27,357 nt of DNA from an uncultured Duganella sp. (GTDB lineage: Bacteria > Pseudomonadota > Gammaproteobacteria > Burkholderiales > Burkholderiaceae): the NCBI GenBank assembly GCA_946482635.1, contig CAMLSG010000058.1, positions 1 to 27,357 of the forward strand, in the 5' to 3' direction. Position 1 is the first letter of the stretch. The number at the start of each line of letters is the position of its first letter. Of the stretch, positions 1 through 8,047 are shown one piece after another. The notes below the pieces were generated by a model. It was not told the DNA's origin and did not search any database. It saw only the letters and a list, made by a program, of their open reading frames with translations. The position numbers and the translations under genes were made by a program.

Positions 1-2311
1 CCACCTGGGCTGCCTGCAAAGGCTGCGGCCGCCCTACCCCATAGCCTTGGGCGAAGTCGACGCCCATCGCACGCAAGCAGGCGAGCACCGCATCGTCTTC
101 CACGAATTCGGCAATGGTCTGCTTGCCCATCACGTGCGCGATCTGGTTGATCGATTCGACCATGGCGCGCTCCGTAGGGCTGTGCAGGATGCCTTTGATG
201 AAGCTGCCGTCAATCTTCACGTAATCGACCGGCAAGTGCTTCAGGTAGGCGAAGGACGACATGCCGGCGCCGAAATCATCGAGCGCGAAGCGGGCGCCCT
301 GCGCTTGCAGGTCCTGGATCAGGGTCGCGGCTTGGGCCAGGTTGGCCACGGCCACCGTTTCCGTGATTTCGAAGCACACATCTTCCAGCGCCACGCCGGT
401 AATGCGCTGCTGCTCCAGCACGAATTCCAGCAAACCTTCGTCGCACACTGATGCGCCGGACAGGTTGATGGCCCAACTGGTGCCTGGCGGCTGCTGCGCC
501 AGCGCTTCGAAGGCGTGGCGAATCACCCAGCGGTCGAGCAGCGGCATCAGGTCATAGCGTTCCGCGGCGGGGATGAAGGCCATCGGCGGCACCAGGCCGC
601 CCTGCTCGTCCAGCATGCGCACCAGCACTTCGGCATGTGCGCGGCCGCCCCGCAGCGGCGCGATGGTTTGCAAGTGCAGGCAGAAACGGTCGTTTTCCAG
701 CGCGGCGCGGATGCGGGACACAGCTTCCATTTCGGTCTGCCGCACCGAGAGTTCGGCATCGTCGTCGCTGTACAGGTGGATGCGGTTGCGTCCCTTCTCT
801 TTCGCCATGTAGCAGGCGGCGTCGGCGGCCTTCATCACTTCTTTCAGGCTGCTGCTGCGGCTGTCGAGCAGCACCAGGCCGATGCTGACGCCGATGCGAT
901 AGCTGCGCACGCCCCAGGCGAAATGCAGGTCCACCACGGCCTTGCGCACTTTCTCCGCTACCCGCAAGGCGTCCTCGTGGCTGCATTGTGTCAGCATGAT
1001 GCCGAATTCGTCTCCGCCCAACCGGCCGACGATGTCACGTTCGCGCAGTGTCGATTGCAGGAGCTGGCTCACTTGCTTGATCAGTTCGTCGCCCGCCGCG
1101 TGGCCGCTGGTGTCGTTGACGATCTTGAAGCGGTCCAGGTCGAGGTAGAGCACGGCATGTTCACCGCCGCTGCCTTGGCGCAGGGCCGACAGCAATTCGC
1201 GCAGGCGGCGTTCGAACTCTCGCCGATTCAGGATGTCGGTCAGTTCGTCGTGCGTGGCCTGGTAACTCAGTTGCGCGGCGTGGCGGCGCGCTTCGCTGGC
1301 GTCGTGCAGCACGATGACCTGGCCGATGGCAGTGCCATCCGGTGCGTGGATCGGTGCTACCGAACGGTCGACCGGCAGCAGGGAGCCGTCGGTTGCCAGC
1401 ACATGCAAGGCACCGCCCTCGCCTTCCAGCCGGCACACTTCATCCAGCGGGCGCCCCAGCATATCGGCGCCGGTCATGCCCAGCATCTGTTCGGCATTGC
1501 GGTTGCTGTAGCTGACGCGCTGCTCGCGGTCGGTGGTGATCACGGCGTCAGCGATCGACCCCAGGGTCACCTGCACCAGTTCTTTTTCGGCGAAGGATTC
1601 GGCTTCGCTTTGGCGCAGTTGCAGCAGCAGGCGCTCGCGGCGGGCGAAGGAGCGGCGCAGGTAGCTGTTGCCGCTCCAGGCCAGCACAGCGGCGGCCAGC
1701 AGCATCACTGCCAGCAAGGCTGTCGAGACCTGGCGTGCGGCGTCGTTGATGGCGGCGGCAAAGCCGATGGCAAGTGGCGTCAGCCTGCGGTCGACTTCCT
1801 GGATTTCCAGCAGCACGGCTGGCGCGCGGCGGGCGGCAGGTTCCATGGTGTGCACGCGCTCACCTAGTTCGCGCAGCCGCAGCAGGTGCTGGTCGCTGTG
1901 TTCCCAGTAGGTGATGGCGCGCGCCATCAGGTAGATATCCTTGAAATTGCGGTACAGCCAGACCATGCCGCGCACGTCTTCTTCGGCATTGCGGCCGCCA
2001 AGGAAGCCTTCCCGCACTACCTCCCAGTCCATCTCGTCCTTGTCCATCTCGCGCCGCGCGCGCATATCAGACAGCGGCACCGCCAACTCGGACTGGAATT
2101 GGGCGTAATCCTGTTCGTCAGCCGTAACGAGGTAGCGCTGAAGGGAAGCGATGGCGGCCTTCTGGCCTTTGGACCAATGGCTTTCGCCGCCGACATAAGC
2201 GCGCAGCGTGGCGGCTATCGACAGGCTGAACACCGCCACCAGGGTGAGCGCTGCCACGGCCAGCACGAACGGCAGGACTACGGTGGCGTAACGTTCCTCG
2301 GGGCGAGCCAT
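1..2311 (-). CDS. Membrane-anchored PAS-GGDEF-EAL c-di-GMP enzyme (3' end outside window)
   Basis: This protein probably makes and/or degrades cyclic di-GMP at the inner membrane. Reading from the ATG at 2311, an N-terminal membrane helix (about residues 11-33), a periplasmic segment and a second helix (about 185-205) lead into a PAS-like domain and a GGDEF domain. GGDEF is intact at residues 432-436, with an RERD inhibitory-site motif five residues before it. The following EAL domain reads EVL at 561-563. It keeps the other expected catalytic positions: INLSG, FEITET, DDFG (678-681), YVKID, AEFVED and the Gln of AQGY. Both activities therefore look possible. No stop codon is reached; about 770 codons are in the window. 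It lies downstream of flgF on the same strand, with its own 106-base gap. No good Shine-Dalgarno precedes the ATG, so the start is less certain than the family call. Confidence 0.9.
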   Translation of the reverse strand, partial: MARPEERYATVVLPFVLAVAALTLVAVFSLSIAATLRAYVGGESHWSKGQKAAIASLQRYLVTADEQDYAQFQSELAVPLSDMRARREMDKDEMDWEVVREGFLGGRNAEEDVRGMVWLYRNFKDIYLMARAITYWEHSDQHLLRLRELGERVHTMEPAARRAPAVLLEIQEVDRRLTPLAIGFAAAINDAARQVSTALLAVMLLAAAVLAWSGNSYLRRSFARRERLLLQLRQSEAESFAEKELVQVTLGSIADAVITTDREQRVSYSNRNAEQMLGMTGADMLGRPLDEVCRLEGEGGALHVLATDGSLLPVDRSVAPIHAPDGTAIGQVIVLHDASEARRHAAQLSYQATHDELTDILNRREFERRLRELLSALRQGSGGEHAVLYLDLDRFKIVNDTSGHAAGDELIKQVSQLLQSTLRERDIVGRLGGDEFGIMLTQCSHEDALRVAEKVRKAVVDLHFAWGVRSYRIGVSIGLVLLDSRSSSLKEVMKAADAACYMAKEKGRNRIHLYSDDDAELSVRQTEMEAVSRIRAALENDRFCLHLQTIAPLRGGRAHAEVLVRMLDEQGGLVPPMAFIPAAERYDLMPLLDRWVIRHAFEALAQQPPGTSWAINLSGASVCDEGLLEFVLEQQRITGVALEDVCFEITETVAVANLAQAATLIQDLQAQGARFALDDFGAGMSSFAYLKHLPVDYVKIDGSFIKGILHSPTERAMVESINQIAHVMGKQTIAEFVEDDAVLACLRAMGVDFAQGYGVGRPQPLQAAQV

Positions 2312-2417
2312 AAACTTGCACTGCTGGGATGAAAAATCCCATGATGAGGAATCCCGGCAATGCGCGCAATGGGGCAAGGGCCATCCGTTGCCCAATGGCA
2401 ACAAGATTAATGCAATA
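2312..2417 (-). other. Gap between flgF and the GGDEF/EAL gene, with two small hairpins
   Basis: Two perfect small inverted repeats lie here. GTTGCC/GGCAAC (2387-2402, 4-base loop) sits about 16 bases past the flgF stop. TGGGAT/ATCCCA (2325-2341, 5-base loop) lies just upstream of the GGDEF/EAL start. Neither is followed by a T-run, so a classical terminator is not supported. The first could be a weak stop for flgF transcription. The second could affect translation of the c-di-GMP gene. Confidence 0.35.
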
Positions 2418-3161
2418 TTAATTCAACGCCAAGATTTGCGTGGCCTTGGCGGCATTGTTTTCGGCGTTTTTCAGCAGGCTCATCTGCGTTTCGAAAGAAC
2501 GTGCCAAGGCGATCATATTGACCATGGCGTCGATCGGGTTGACGTTGCTGCCTTCCAGCGTGCCATCGGCCAGCCGCACATTCTGGTCGGGATCGGCTGG
2601 CAGGCCGCTTTGCTGGCGGAACAGTCCGTCATCGCCGCGCACCAGGCCTTTCACGTCGGGATTGACCAGCTTGATGCGGCCCAGCACATTCGATGGGCCG
2701 GGCTGGGTCTGGGTGGTGTCGATGGCAGGGTATCTGCCATCGGCGGCAATGGCCACCTGCGCGTCGGGTGGAATCGCGATGGGGCCGTTCTCGCCGACCA
2801 GGGTCAGGCCGGCTGCCGTTTGCAGCATGCCGTTTTCGCTGACCTTCAGGCTGCCGTTGCGGGTATAGGCTTCGGAACCGTCGGTCGACTGCACGGCAAT
2901 GAAGCCATCGCCGCGCAAGGCCACGTCCAGCGCCCGTCCCGTGGCCTGCATCGCGCCGGCACGGAAGTCCGAGCCGACCGTGTTGTCGACCACGAAGGTG
3001 CGGGTCGGCAAACCTTCCGCCACCACGGGCACGGCACGGAAGGAGTCGAGCTGGGCGCGGAAGCCGGTCGTGGTTGCATTGGCCAGGTTGTTCGACGTGG
3101 TGGCCTGCTGCTCCAGGATATGGCGCGCGCCTGTGGCGGCGGTGTAGACAAGGCGGTCCAT
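2418..3161 (-). CDS. flgF: Flagellar proximal rod protein FlgF
   Basis: This is a structural protein of the periplasmic flagellar rod, exported by the flagellar type III system. The 247-residue product is the usual length. The N-terminal rod-protein signature has the NNLANATTTGF type motif (about residues 24-34), and the C-terminal helix carries the matching heptad pattern (MVNMIALARSFETQMSLLKNAE). The start MDRLVYTAATGA matches FlgF rather than FlgG. It follows flgE by 20 bases on the same strand and is the last flg gene of the operon in this window. flgG, which normally follows, is absent. Confidence 0.95.
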   Translation of the reverse strand: MDRLVYTAATGARHILEQQATTSNNLANATTTGFRAQLDSFRAVPVVAEGLPTRTFVVDNTVGSDFRAGAMQATGRALDVALRGDGFIAVQSTDGSEAYTRNGSLKVSENGMLQTAAGLTLVGENGPIAIPPDAQVAIAADGRYPAIDTTQTQPGPSNVLGRIKLVNPDVKGLVRGDDGLFRQQSGLPADPDQNVRLADGTLEGSNVNPIDAMVNMIALARSFETQMSLLKNAENNAAKATQILALN

Positions 3162-3181
3162 CGCTTGCTCGCTTTATCCGA

Positions 3182-4723
3182 TTAACGCAGGTTGACCAGG
3201 GTTTGCAGCACCGAGTCCTGGGTCTTGATGGTCTGCGCATTGGCCTGGTAGACGCGCTGCGCGGTGATCATGTCGACCAGTTCCTTGGTCAGGTCCACGT
3301 TGGACGATTCGACCGAGGAGGAACGCAGCTGGCCCAGGTTGCCCTCGCCCGGCGTGCCGACTTGCGGTGCACCGGAGGCCGAGCTTTCCGCCCATACGTT
3401 GTTACCAAGCGGGATCAGGCCGTCCGGGCTGGCGAAGTTGGCCAGCACGAATTGCGCCAGTGGACGCGACTTGCCGTTGCTGTACTGGCCGATGATGGTG
3501 CCGCTGGCATCGGTCGAGAAGCGCTGCAGGCTGCCCGAGGAATAGCCGTTCTGGGTCGATTCCTTTTCGCTGGTTGGCGAGCCGTATTGCGTGGTGCCGA
3601 TGAAGTTGGTGGAAATGGTCATCGTCAGGTCGGCGCCGTTGTCCGGGAAGATCGGCAAGTCGATCGAGAACGGCAAGGTCTGCGGTGGCGTCAGCAGCGC
3701 CATGCGCGCCGCGCTCAACTGGCCATTGGTGTCGAATGCGAGGGTACCGACTTTGACGGCAGGGACCGTGATGGCCGCCGCCAGTTTCTGGTCAATGATG
3801 TCGGGCGTATTGCCCGGAACGGCGCCAACGTCGGTCGGCGGCGTGTACACCGCAGCCAGTTTCGCCAGTTGCGCTGCCGTGGCGCCCGCAGCAGTCGCGG
3901 CAGCGGTCATGGCCGCACCGGCAGCAGCGGAATAGGCTTGCTGGGCCGCCAGCATGCCGGCCGCATTGCCGGCTGCCGCTGCCGTGTTATAGGCGGCGCG
4001 CGCCGCCAACGAGGCCGGGTCGGTCAGCACGGCTTGCGCAATCGCCTTGGAGTCGACCTGCACGCCATCGCTGCCGGCATACACATCCCACACGCCGCTG
4101 CCTTTGTTCACGTAGAACACGGACATGGTGTGGGCATTGCCCAGGCTGTCGAACACGTCCATTACGGTCTGCTTGGTGTAGGTCAGCGGATCGCTGGCGT
4201 CGAACGGCACCTTGGTCGGTACCGGCGAAGTGGACGACAGGTTGATCTTGAAGTTCGCTTCGGTGGTCTCGACCGGGGTCAGGTCGGCTGTATCGATCTT
4301 GATCGGTACCGGCGCGCCGGCCAGGATCACACCCTGCTGGTTGGCCAGGTAGCCAGTGATAGCGTTGCCCTGGGCGTTGGTGATGATGCCGTTCTTATCG
4401 AGCAGGAACTGGCCATTGCGCGAATACTGCACTTCGCCGCTTGGCGCCACGGTGCGGAAGAAGCCGCCGCCATTGATGGAAACGTCCAGCGGGTTGTTGG
4501 TCGTTTCGATATTGCCCTGCGTGAATTGCTGCGCGATGCGCGAAATGCTCACGCCGATACCTGGATTGTTGCCCGCCACGCCGTTCAGGGAGTTGGCATA
4601 CAGGTCGGCGAACTGCGCCTGCGAACTCTTGAAGCCCACCGTGCTCGCGTTGGCGATGTTGTTGCCGATAACGTCGAGCGACTTGCCTGCGGCGTTCAGA
4701 CCGCTGAGACCTTGTTGAAACAT
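3182..4723 (-). CDS. flgE: Flagellar hook protein FlgE with an Ala-rich insertion
   Basis: This is the subunit of the flagellar hook, the flexible joint between rod and filament. The N-terminus MFQQGLSGLNAAGKSLDVIG followed by NNIANASTVGFK is the hook signature. The C-terminus (VDLTKELVDMITAQRVYQAN) forms the matching D0 helix. At 513 residues it is about 110 longer than enterobacterial FlgE. Much of the excess is an alanine-rich stretch at residues 231-291, roughly half Ala, in the middle surface-exposed part of the protein. An AGGGGA ribosome site lies 6-7 bases before the ATG at 4723. It sits between flgD (24-base gap) and flgF. Confidence 0.96.
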   Translation of the reverse strand: MFQQGLSGLNAAGKSLDVIGNNIANASTVGFKSSQAQFADLYANSLNGVAGNNPGIGVSISRIAQQFTQGNIETTNNPLDVSINGGGFFRTVAPSGEVQYSRNGQFLLDKNGIITNAQGNAITGYLANQQGVILAGAPVPIKIDTADLTPVETTEANFKINLSSTSPVPTKVPFDASDPLTYTKQTVMDVFDSLGNAHTMSVFYVNKGSGVWDVYAGSDGVQVDSKAIAQAVLTDPASLAARAAYNTAAAAGNAAGMLAAQQAYSAAAGAAMTAAATAAGATAAQLAKLAAVYTPPTDVGAVPGNTPDIIDQKLAAAITVPAVKVGTLAFDTNGQLSAARMALLTPPQTLPFSIDLPIFPDNGADLTMTISTNFIGTTQYGSPTSEKESTQNGYSSGSLQRFSTDASGTIIGQYSNGKSRPLAQFVLANFASPDGLIPLGNNVWAESSASGAPQVGTPGEGNLGQLRSSSVESSNVDLTKELVDMITAQRVYQANAQTIKTQDSVLQTLVNLR

Positions 4724-4747
4724 GGTATTTCCCCTATCAGGTTGGGC

Positions 4748-5440
4748 TTACAGAACTTGTTTGATATCGTCCATGGTCAGCTGACCAATGGCTGGAACAT
4801 TGAGCTTGGTGCCGCCAGCGCCGGTGGAGACGCTGGCCACGGTGCCGAAGGTCAGCGCCTGCAGGCCTTCGGCAGCCTTGCCGCCCAACATGCCGCTGAC
4901 GCTGACGGTATACATGCCGTCCGCTGCGGTGGTACCGTCTTCCAGCTTGCCGTCCCAGCCCAGCGGCAGCACGCCCGCATCGACCGCCTGCAGCGTCTGC
5001 GTGTGCACCACTTTGCCGGCAGCGTTCTTGATGTCGATCTGCAGCGTGTCGACTGCGTTCTTCAGCTCGACACCGAACAGGCCTTTGCCCGACACCAGTT
5101 GCAGGTTCTTGCCCGCCGCCAGCACGCCGTGGTTGATCAGGTTGGTCGCCTGCAGCGAGGCCGAATTGGCGTAATCCTTCTTCAGCGATTCGATCGTCTC
5201 GTTCAGCTTGTTGATGCCGGTGACAGTCTGCAGTTGCGCGAGCTGGCTGGTAACTTGTGCATTGTCCAGTGGATTCAGCGGGTCCTGGTTCTTCAGCTGC
5301 GTGATCAGCAACGTCATGAACTTGTCCTGGTCCGCCGAGACGCTGGAGCTCGACGTGTTGTTGCCGCGCGTGTTGACCGCGTTGAGCAGGGCTTGCGACG
5401 GAGCGCCGCCGCCAGTGACTGGGGTGTTGGTGATGGCCAT
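4748..5440 (-). CDS. flgD: Flagellar hook capping/assembly protein FlgD
   Basis: FlgD is the temporary scaffold cap needed to polymerise FlgE into the hook. The 230-residue product has the diagnostic N-terminal motif FMTLLITQLKNQDPLNPLDN (about residues 41-60), a low-complexity Ser/Asn-rich leader before it, and a C-terminal FlgD Ig-like / tudor-like region ending LTMDDIKQVL. The start is the ATG at 5440, two bases after the flgC stop, so translation is probably coupled. The gene order B-C-D-E-F is standard. Confidence 0.96.
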   Translation of the reverse strand: MAITNTPVTGGGAPSQALLNAVNTRGNNTSSSSVSADQDKFMTLLITQLKNQDPLNPLDNAQVTSQLAQLQTVTGINKLNETIESLKKDYANSASLQATNLINHGVLAAGKNLQLVSGKGLFGVELKNAVDTLQIDIKNAAGKVVHTQTLQAVDAGVLPLGWDGKLEDGTTAADGMYTVSVSGMLGGKAAEGLQALTFGTVASVSTGAGGTKLNVPAIGQLTMDDIKQVL

Positions 5441-5442
5441 GG

Positions 5443-5847
5443 TTACTGTCCGATCGTCAGGGTTTTCAGCAGCATGGTCTTGGCTGCATTCATGGTTTCC
5501 ACATTGGTCTGGTAGGAGCGCGAGGCCGACAGCATGTTGACCATCTCATCGACCACGTTCACGTTCGGCATCGTCACATAGCCCTTTTCGTCCGCCAGCG
5601 GATGCTTGGGGTCGTAGACTTGCTTGAGCGGCGATGGGTCTTCCACCACCTTGCTCACTTTGACGGAGGTGGCGGCGCCGTTGGCGCTCGGCGTGGCTTC
5701 GAACACCACCTGCTTGGCGCGGTAGGCTTCGCCGCTGGCCGAGGTGGCGCTGTCGGCGTTGGCCAGGTTGGAAGCCACCACGTTCAGGCGCTGGGCCTGG
5801 GCGCTCATGGCTGAACCGGAAACATTGAAGATGCTGAACAAGGACAT
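5443..5847 (-). CDS. flgC: Flagellar proximal rod protein FlgC
   Basis: FlgC is a rod subunit. The 134-residue product is the normal length and opens [20 protein letters not shown], then [12 protein letters not shown], the rod-protein N-terminal signature. It ends with [20 protein letters not shown], the C-terminal FlgC signature. Its ATG overlaps the flgB stop (TAATG at 5845-5849), so it is translationally coupled to flgB. The flgD start follows its stop by two bases. Confidence 0.97.
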   Translation of the reverse strand: MSLFSIFNVSGSAMSAQAQRLNVVASNLANADSATSASGEAYRAKQVVFEATPSANGAATSVKVSKVVEDPSPLKQVYDPKHPLADEKGYVTMPNVNVVDEMVNMLSASRSYQTNVETMNAAKTMLLKTLTIGQ

Positions 5848-6266
5848 TACTGGCCTCCCTGGATCGCGGCCAGCAGGCCTTTGATCTGCGAATTAATAAA
5901 GGTCACGCCTGCCTCGTAGCGCAATGCATTGTCGGCAAAGTTGTTACGTTCGACATCCATGTCGACCGTGTTGCCGTCCACAGCGCCCTGCGCCGGGTGG
6001 CGGTACAGCAGCGGCGTGCCGTCGGGCAGCGTGCTGCCATCTTGCGGCGGGCGCGGGTAATGCTTGCTGGCCGTGGTATTCAGCGGCTGCGGCGTGGCCG
6101 CACGCTGCATGGCTGCCTGCAGGTTGGCGGAAAAGTCGATGTCGCGCGCCTTGTAATTAGGCGTGTCGGCATTGGCAATGTTCGACGCCAGCACAGCCTG
6201 GCGCTTCTCGCGCAGGCTGAGGGCGGTTTCGTTGAACAGCAGGTAGTTGTCGAGTTTGCCTAACAT
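5847..6266 (-). CDS. flgB: Flagellar proximal rod protein FlgB
   Basis: FlgB is a rod subunit and the first gene of the minus-strand flg operon. I chose the ATG at 6266 (139 residues, beginning [20 protein letters not shown]) because a GGAGAAG ribosome site lies just upstream and because the family starts there. A longer reading to 6308 adds 14 residues with no family match. The [16 protein letters not shown] motif near residue 30 is characteristic. The C-terminus has [20 protein letters not shown], the FlgB end helix. The 119-base gap to divergent flgA (6267-6385) must hold both promoters. I see no convincing sigma-28 or sigma-54 core there. Confidence 0.96.
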   Translation of the reverse strand: MLGKLDNYLLFNETALSLREKRQAVLASNIANADTPNYKARDIDFSANLQAAMQRAATPQPLNTTASKHYPRPPQDGSTLPDGTPLLYRHPAQGAVDGNTVDMDVERNNFADNALRYEAGVTFINSQIKGLLAAIQGGQ

Positions 6267-6385
6267 GGCACTTCTCCGCTTGATGACAGGTTCGATGATA
6301 CGGAGCAATGTGCTTGCTTGATCGGAAGAGAAAGGCGGGGTTTTTGCCCTTATTCGCGGCTTGCGGCTGTCGCGCGAGGGCTAAG

Positions 6386-7081
6386 ATGGGCAGCATGAAA
6401 CACATCCTCATCATTGCAAGCCTGTTTGCCGCCAGCCTGGCGCAAGCCACCCCGGCCCGCATGGAGCCAACCGCCCTGCGCCAGGTGGCCGAGCAATTCC
6501 TGCAAGTCCAGACTGCCGGCCTGCCGGGCAAGGTTACGGTCAGCGTCGGTGCGGTCGATCCGCGCCTGAACCTGGCGCCCTGCCCTGCGCCGGAAGCCTT
6601 CCTGATGCCGGGCGCGCGCGCCTGGGGCAAGACGACGGTGGGCGTGCGCTGTGCGGCGCCTTCGCCGTGGACGGTATATATTCAATCACAGGTATCGGTG
6701 TTGGGCAGCTATGTGGCCGCCGCCGTGCCGCTGGTGCAGGGCCAGGCCATCGAAGATGGGCAGTTGGCGATGATGCAAGGTGAACTGACCGCCCTGCCGC
6801 CCGGCATTGCCACCGACAAGGCGCAACTGGTCGGCAAGTCCAGCAGCATGTCGATTTCGGCCGGTACCCCGGTGCGGGTCGACATGGTGAAGGCCAGGCC
6901 GATCATCCTGCAGGGCCAGCTGGTCAAGCTGGTGACAAAAGGGAATGGTTTCTCGGTTTCGGCCGAGGGCAAGGCTGCCGGTTCGGCGGCCGAGGGCCAG
7001 GTGGTGGCAGTCCGCACCGGCAATGGCCAGCAAATCAGCGGGATTGCCCGTCTGGGCGGACTGGTCGAAGTAGCTTTTTGA
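6386..7081 (+). CDS. flgA: Flagellar basal body P-ring formation chaperone FlgA
   Basis: FlgA is a periplasmic chaperone for P-ring (FlgI) assembly. A cleavable signal peptide is visible (MKHILIIASLFAASLAQA, cleavage near ATPAR). A SAF/FlgA chaperone domain follows, with two cysteines (CPAP and VRCAAP) that could form the usual disulphide. The C-terminus has the FlgA pattern LVKLVTKGNGFSVSAEGKA and ends in a short beta segment (LGGLVEVAF). Start choice: GAGGG at 6376-6380 is 5 bases before the ATG at 6386; an ATG at 6395 is also possible. An upstream reading to 6308 adds a non-signal-like N-terminus and is unlikely. It is divergent from flgB and followed by flgM. Confidence 0.94.
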   Translation: MGSMKHILIIASLFAASLAQATPARMEPTALRQVAEQFLQVQTAGLPGKVTVSVGAVDPRLNLAPCPAPEAFLMPGARAWGKTTVGVRCAAPSPWTVYIQSQVSVLGSYVAAAVPLVQGQAIEDGQLAMMQGELTALPPGIATDKAQLVGKSSSMSISAGTPVRVDMVKARPIILQGQLVKLVTKGNGFSVSAEGKAAGSAAEGQVVAVRTGNGQQISGIARLGGLVEVAF

Positions 7082-7101
7082 ACAAGTTTCACGATGCCAG
7101 C

Positions 7102-7128
7102 TAAAGTTTGGCCGCAGGTTGCCGTAAT
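7102..7128 (+). promoter_or_regulatory. Sigma-28 (FliA) type promoter for flgM-flgN
   Basis: TAAAGTTT (7102-7109), an 11-base spacer, then GCCGTAAT (7121-7128). The enterobacterial FliA consensus is TAAAGTTT-N11-GCCGATAA. The -35 half matches perfectly, the spacer is exact, and the first four -10 bases (GCCG) match. It lies about 50 bases upstream of the flgM start, in the gap after flgA. This is the expected class-III promoter for the anti-sigma factor gene. The core is seen directly; its use by FliA is inferred. Confidence 0.8.
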
Positions 7129-7176
7129 AGACTCGTATGCCGGGGTAAAGTACTCCAACCAGACGAGGATAAAGCT

Positions 7177-7500
7177 GTGAAGATTAACGATACATTGAAG
7201 AACACGCCGGGCTTGCCGAGTTCGCCCGCGACGTCCGGGAACGCGCGCAGCGCGGACAAGGCCGCCGCCGCGACTTCCACCGCACCACAGGCAAGTACCG
7301 ACAATGTGCGCCTGTCCCCGCAAGGACAGGCAATGGCGGCCAGTGGCGCAGCAGCCAGCAATGCCGTGTTCGACACGAAAAAAGTCGAACGCATCAAGAT
7401 GGCAATTGCTGACGGCCAGTTCCAGGTCAATTCGGAAAAAGTGGCAGACGGTTTGCTGGACACGGTCCGCGACCTGCTGCACGCACGTAAGCAACGCTAA
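7177..7500 (+). CDS. flgM: Anti-sigma-28 factor FlgM
   Basis: FlgM binds FliA (sigma-28) and holds late flagellar genes off until the hook is complete, when it is exported. I chose the GTG at 7177 because GAGGA at 7165-7169 is 7 bases upstream and because the family start MKIND begins here. This gives 107 residues. The N-terminal half is a Ser/Ala/Thr-rich disordered stretch. The C-terminal half (DTKKVERIKMAIADGQFQVN followed by SEKVADGLLD) is the conserved sigma-binding helical region. A sigma-28 type promoter precedes it, and flgN begins about 10 bases after its stop. Its target, fliA, is at 11204-11935. Confidence 0.95.
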   Translation: MKINDTLKNTPGLPSSPATSGNARSADKAAAATSTAPQASTDNVRLSPQGQAMAASGAAASNAVFDTKKVERIKMAIADGQFQVNSEKVADGLLDTVRDLLHARKQR

Positions 7501-7509
7501 GGAAGCATG

Positions 7510-7971
7510 ATGGCCGCTGTCTCCCCTAAACACAGCCTGCAGGCTGAGTTGAGCAAGATCACGGAATTGCTGGAAGTCCTGAAACAGGAACAGCAAGACC
7601 TGGTCGCGGCTGACATCGACCACCTGACCTCGCTGACTCCGCACAAGTCAGCCCTGGTCAATGAAATGGCCACCTTGGCCACCGCGCGCCACCGTGCCCT
7701 CGCCGAGGCCGGTTATCCGGCCATGGAGCTCGGCATGGAATCGTGGCTGGAAGCCCAGCATGACGATGCTGCCAATATCCTGTGGCAGCAACTGCTGGAC
7801 CACACCCGCGCGGCAAAGGAACTGAACCGACTGAACGGCGTTCTGATCAACAAGCACCTGGGCCACACCCAGGGCGCGCTGCAAGCCTTGCGCCCGCAGC
7901 AAACCACGGTCTACGGCCCGAGCGGCATGACCACGGGCGGCACTACCCGCCGCGGCTTCATCGCCGGCTAA
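7510..7971 (+). CDS. flgN: Flagella synthesis protein / export chaperone FlgN
   Basis: FlgN is the cytoplasmic chaperone for the hook-filament junction proteins FlgK and FlgL. The product of about 153 residues is helical with heptads in the N-terminal half (LSKITELLEVLKQEQQDLV). It has the family centre (LTPHKSALVNEMATLATAR) and a later helix (ELNRLNGVLINKHLGHTQGA). Two ATGs are adjacent (7507 and 7510). The AAGGA ribosome site at 7499-7503 overlaps the flgM stop and gives 6-base spacing to 7510, which I prefer. It is the second gene of the flgM-flgN unit. Confidence 0.92.
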   Translation: MAAVSPKHSLQAELSKITELLEVLKQEQQDLVAADIDHLTSLTPHKSALVNEMATLATARHRALAEAGYPAMELGMESWLEAQHDDAANILWQQLLDHTRAAKELNRLNGVLINKHLGHTQGALQALRPQQTTVYGPSGMTTGGTTRRGFIAG

Positions 7972-7983
7972 CCCCTTCCGAAA

Positions 7984-7998
7984 CCGGCTCGCCGCCGG
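7984..7998 (+). terminator. Weak hairpin after flgN
   Basis: CCGGC / GCCGG form a 5-base perfect stem with a 5-base loop, 12 bases after the flgN stop. No T-run follows directly; a TTTTT comes about 20 bases later. It could end or slow flgMN transcription, but it is not a textbook terminator. Confidence 0.25.
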
Positions 7999-8012
7999 CA
8001 CTTGCGAAACGT

Positions 8013-8041
8013 GTGACTTTTTATGCAACTTTCTGCATAAT
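8013..8041 (+). promoter_or_regulatory. Sigma-70 type promoter overlapping a perfect inverted repeat
   Basis: GTGACT (8013-8018), a 17-base spacer and CATAAT (8036-8041) match the sigma-70 -35/-10 pattern (4/6 and 5/6). The predicted transcription start falls on or next to the A of the ATG at 8048, and no ribosome site is present. Within it, TTATGCA (8021-8027) and TGCATAA (8034-8040) form a perfect 7-base inverted repeat with a 6-base centre, covering the spacer and the -10. This is a plausible repressor site. Both elements are seen in the sequence; function is inferred. Confidence 0.5.
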
Positions 8042-8047
8042 GGGCGC

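Noticed and set aside
515..1867. A 450-residue plus-strand open frame opposite the GGDEF/EAL gene
   Set aside because: The minus strand gives clean GGDEF and EAL motifs; the plus frame is a His/Gln/Ala-rich shadow.
4663..4675. GCCGATAA within flgE resembling a sigma-28 -10
   Set aside because: No TAAAGTTT 11 bases upstream, and it lies within coding sequence.
3074..5515. An 813-residue plus-strand open frame opposite flgE/flgD
   Set aside because: High-GC antisense shadow of well-recognised flagellar genes; no domain resemblance and a low-complexity composition.
6267..6385. Possible sigma-54 or sigma-28 core in the flgB-flgA gap
   Set aside because: TGGCAC occurs near the flgB start but the -12 GC spacing is wrong; no TAAAG/GCCGATAA pair is present.
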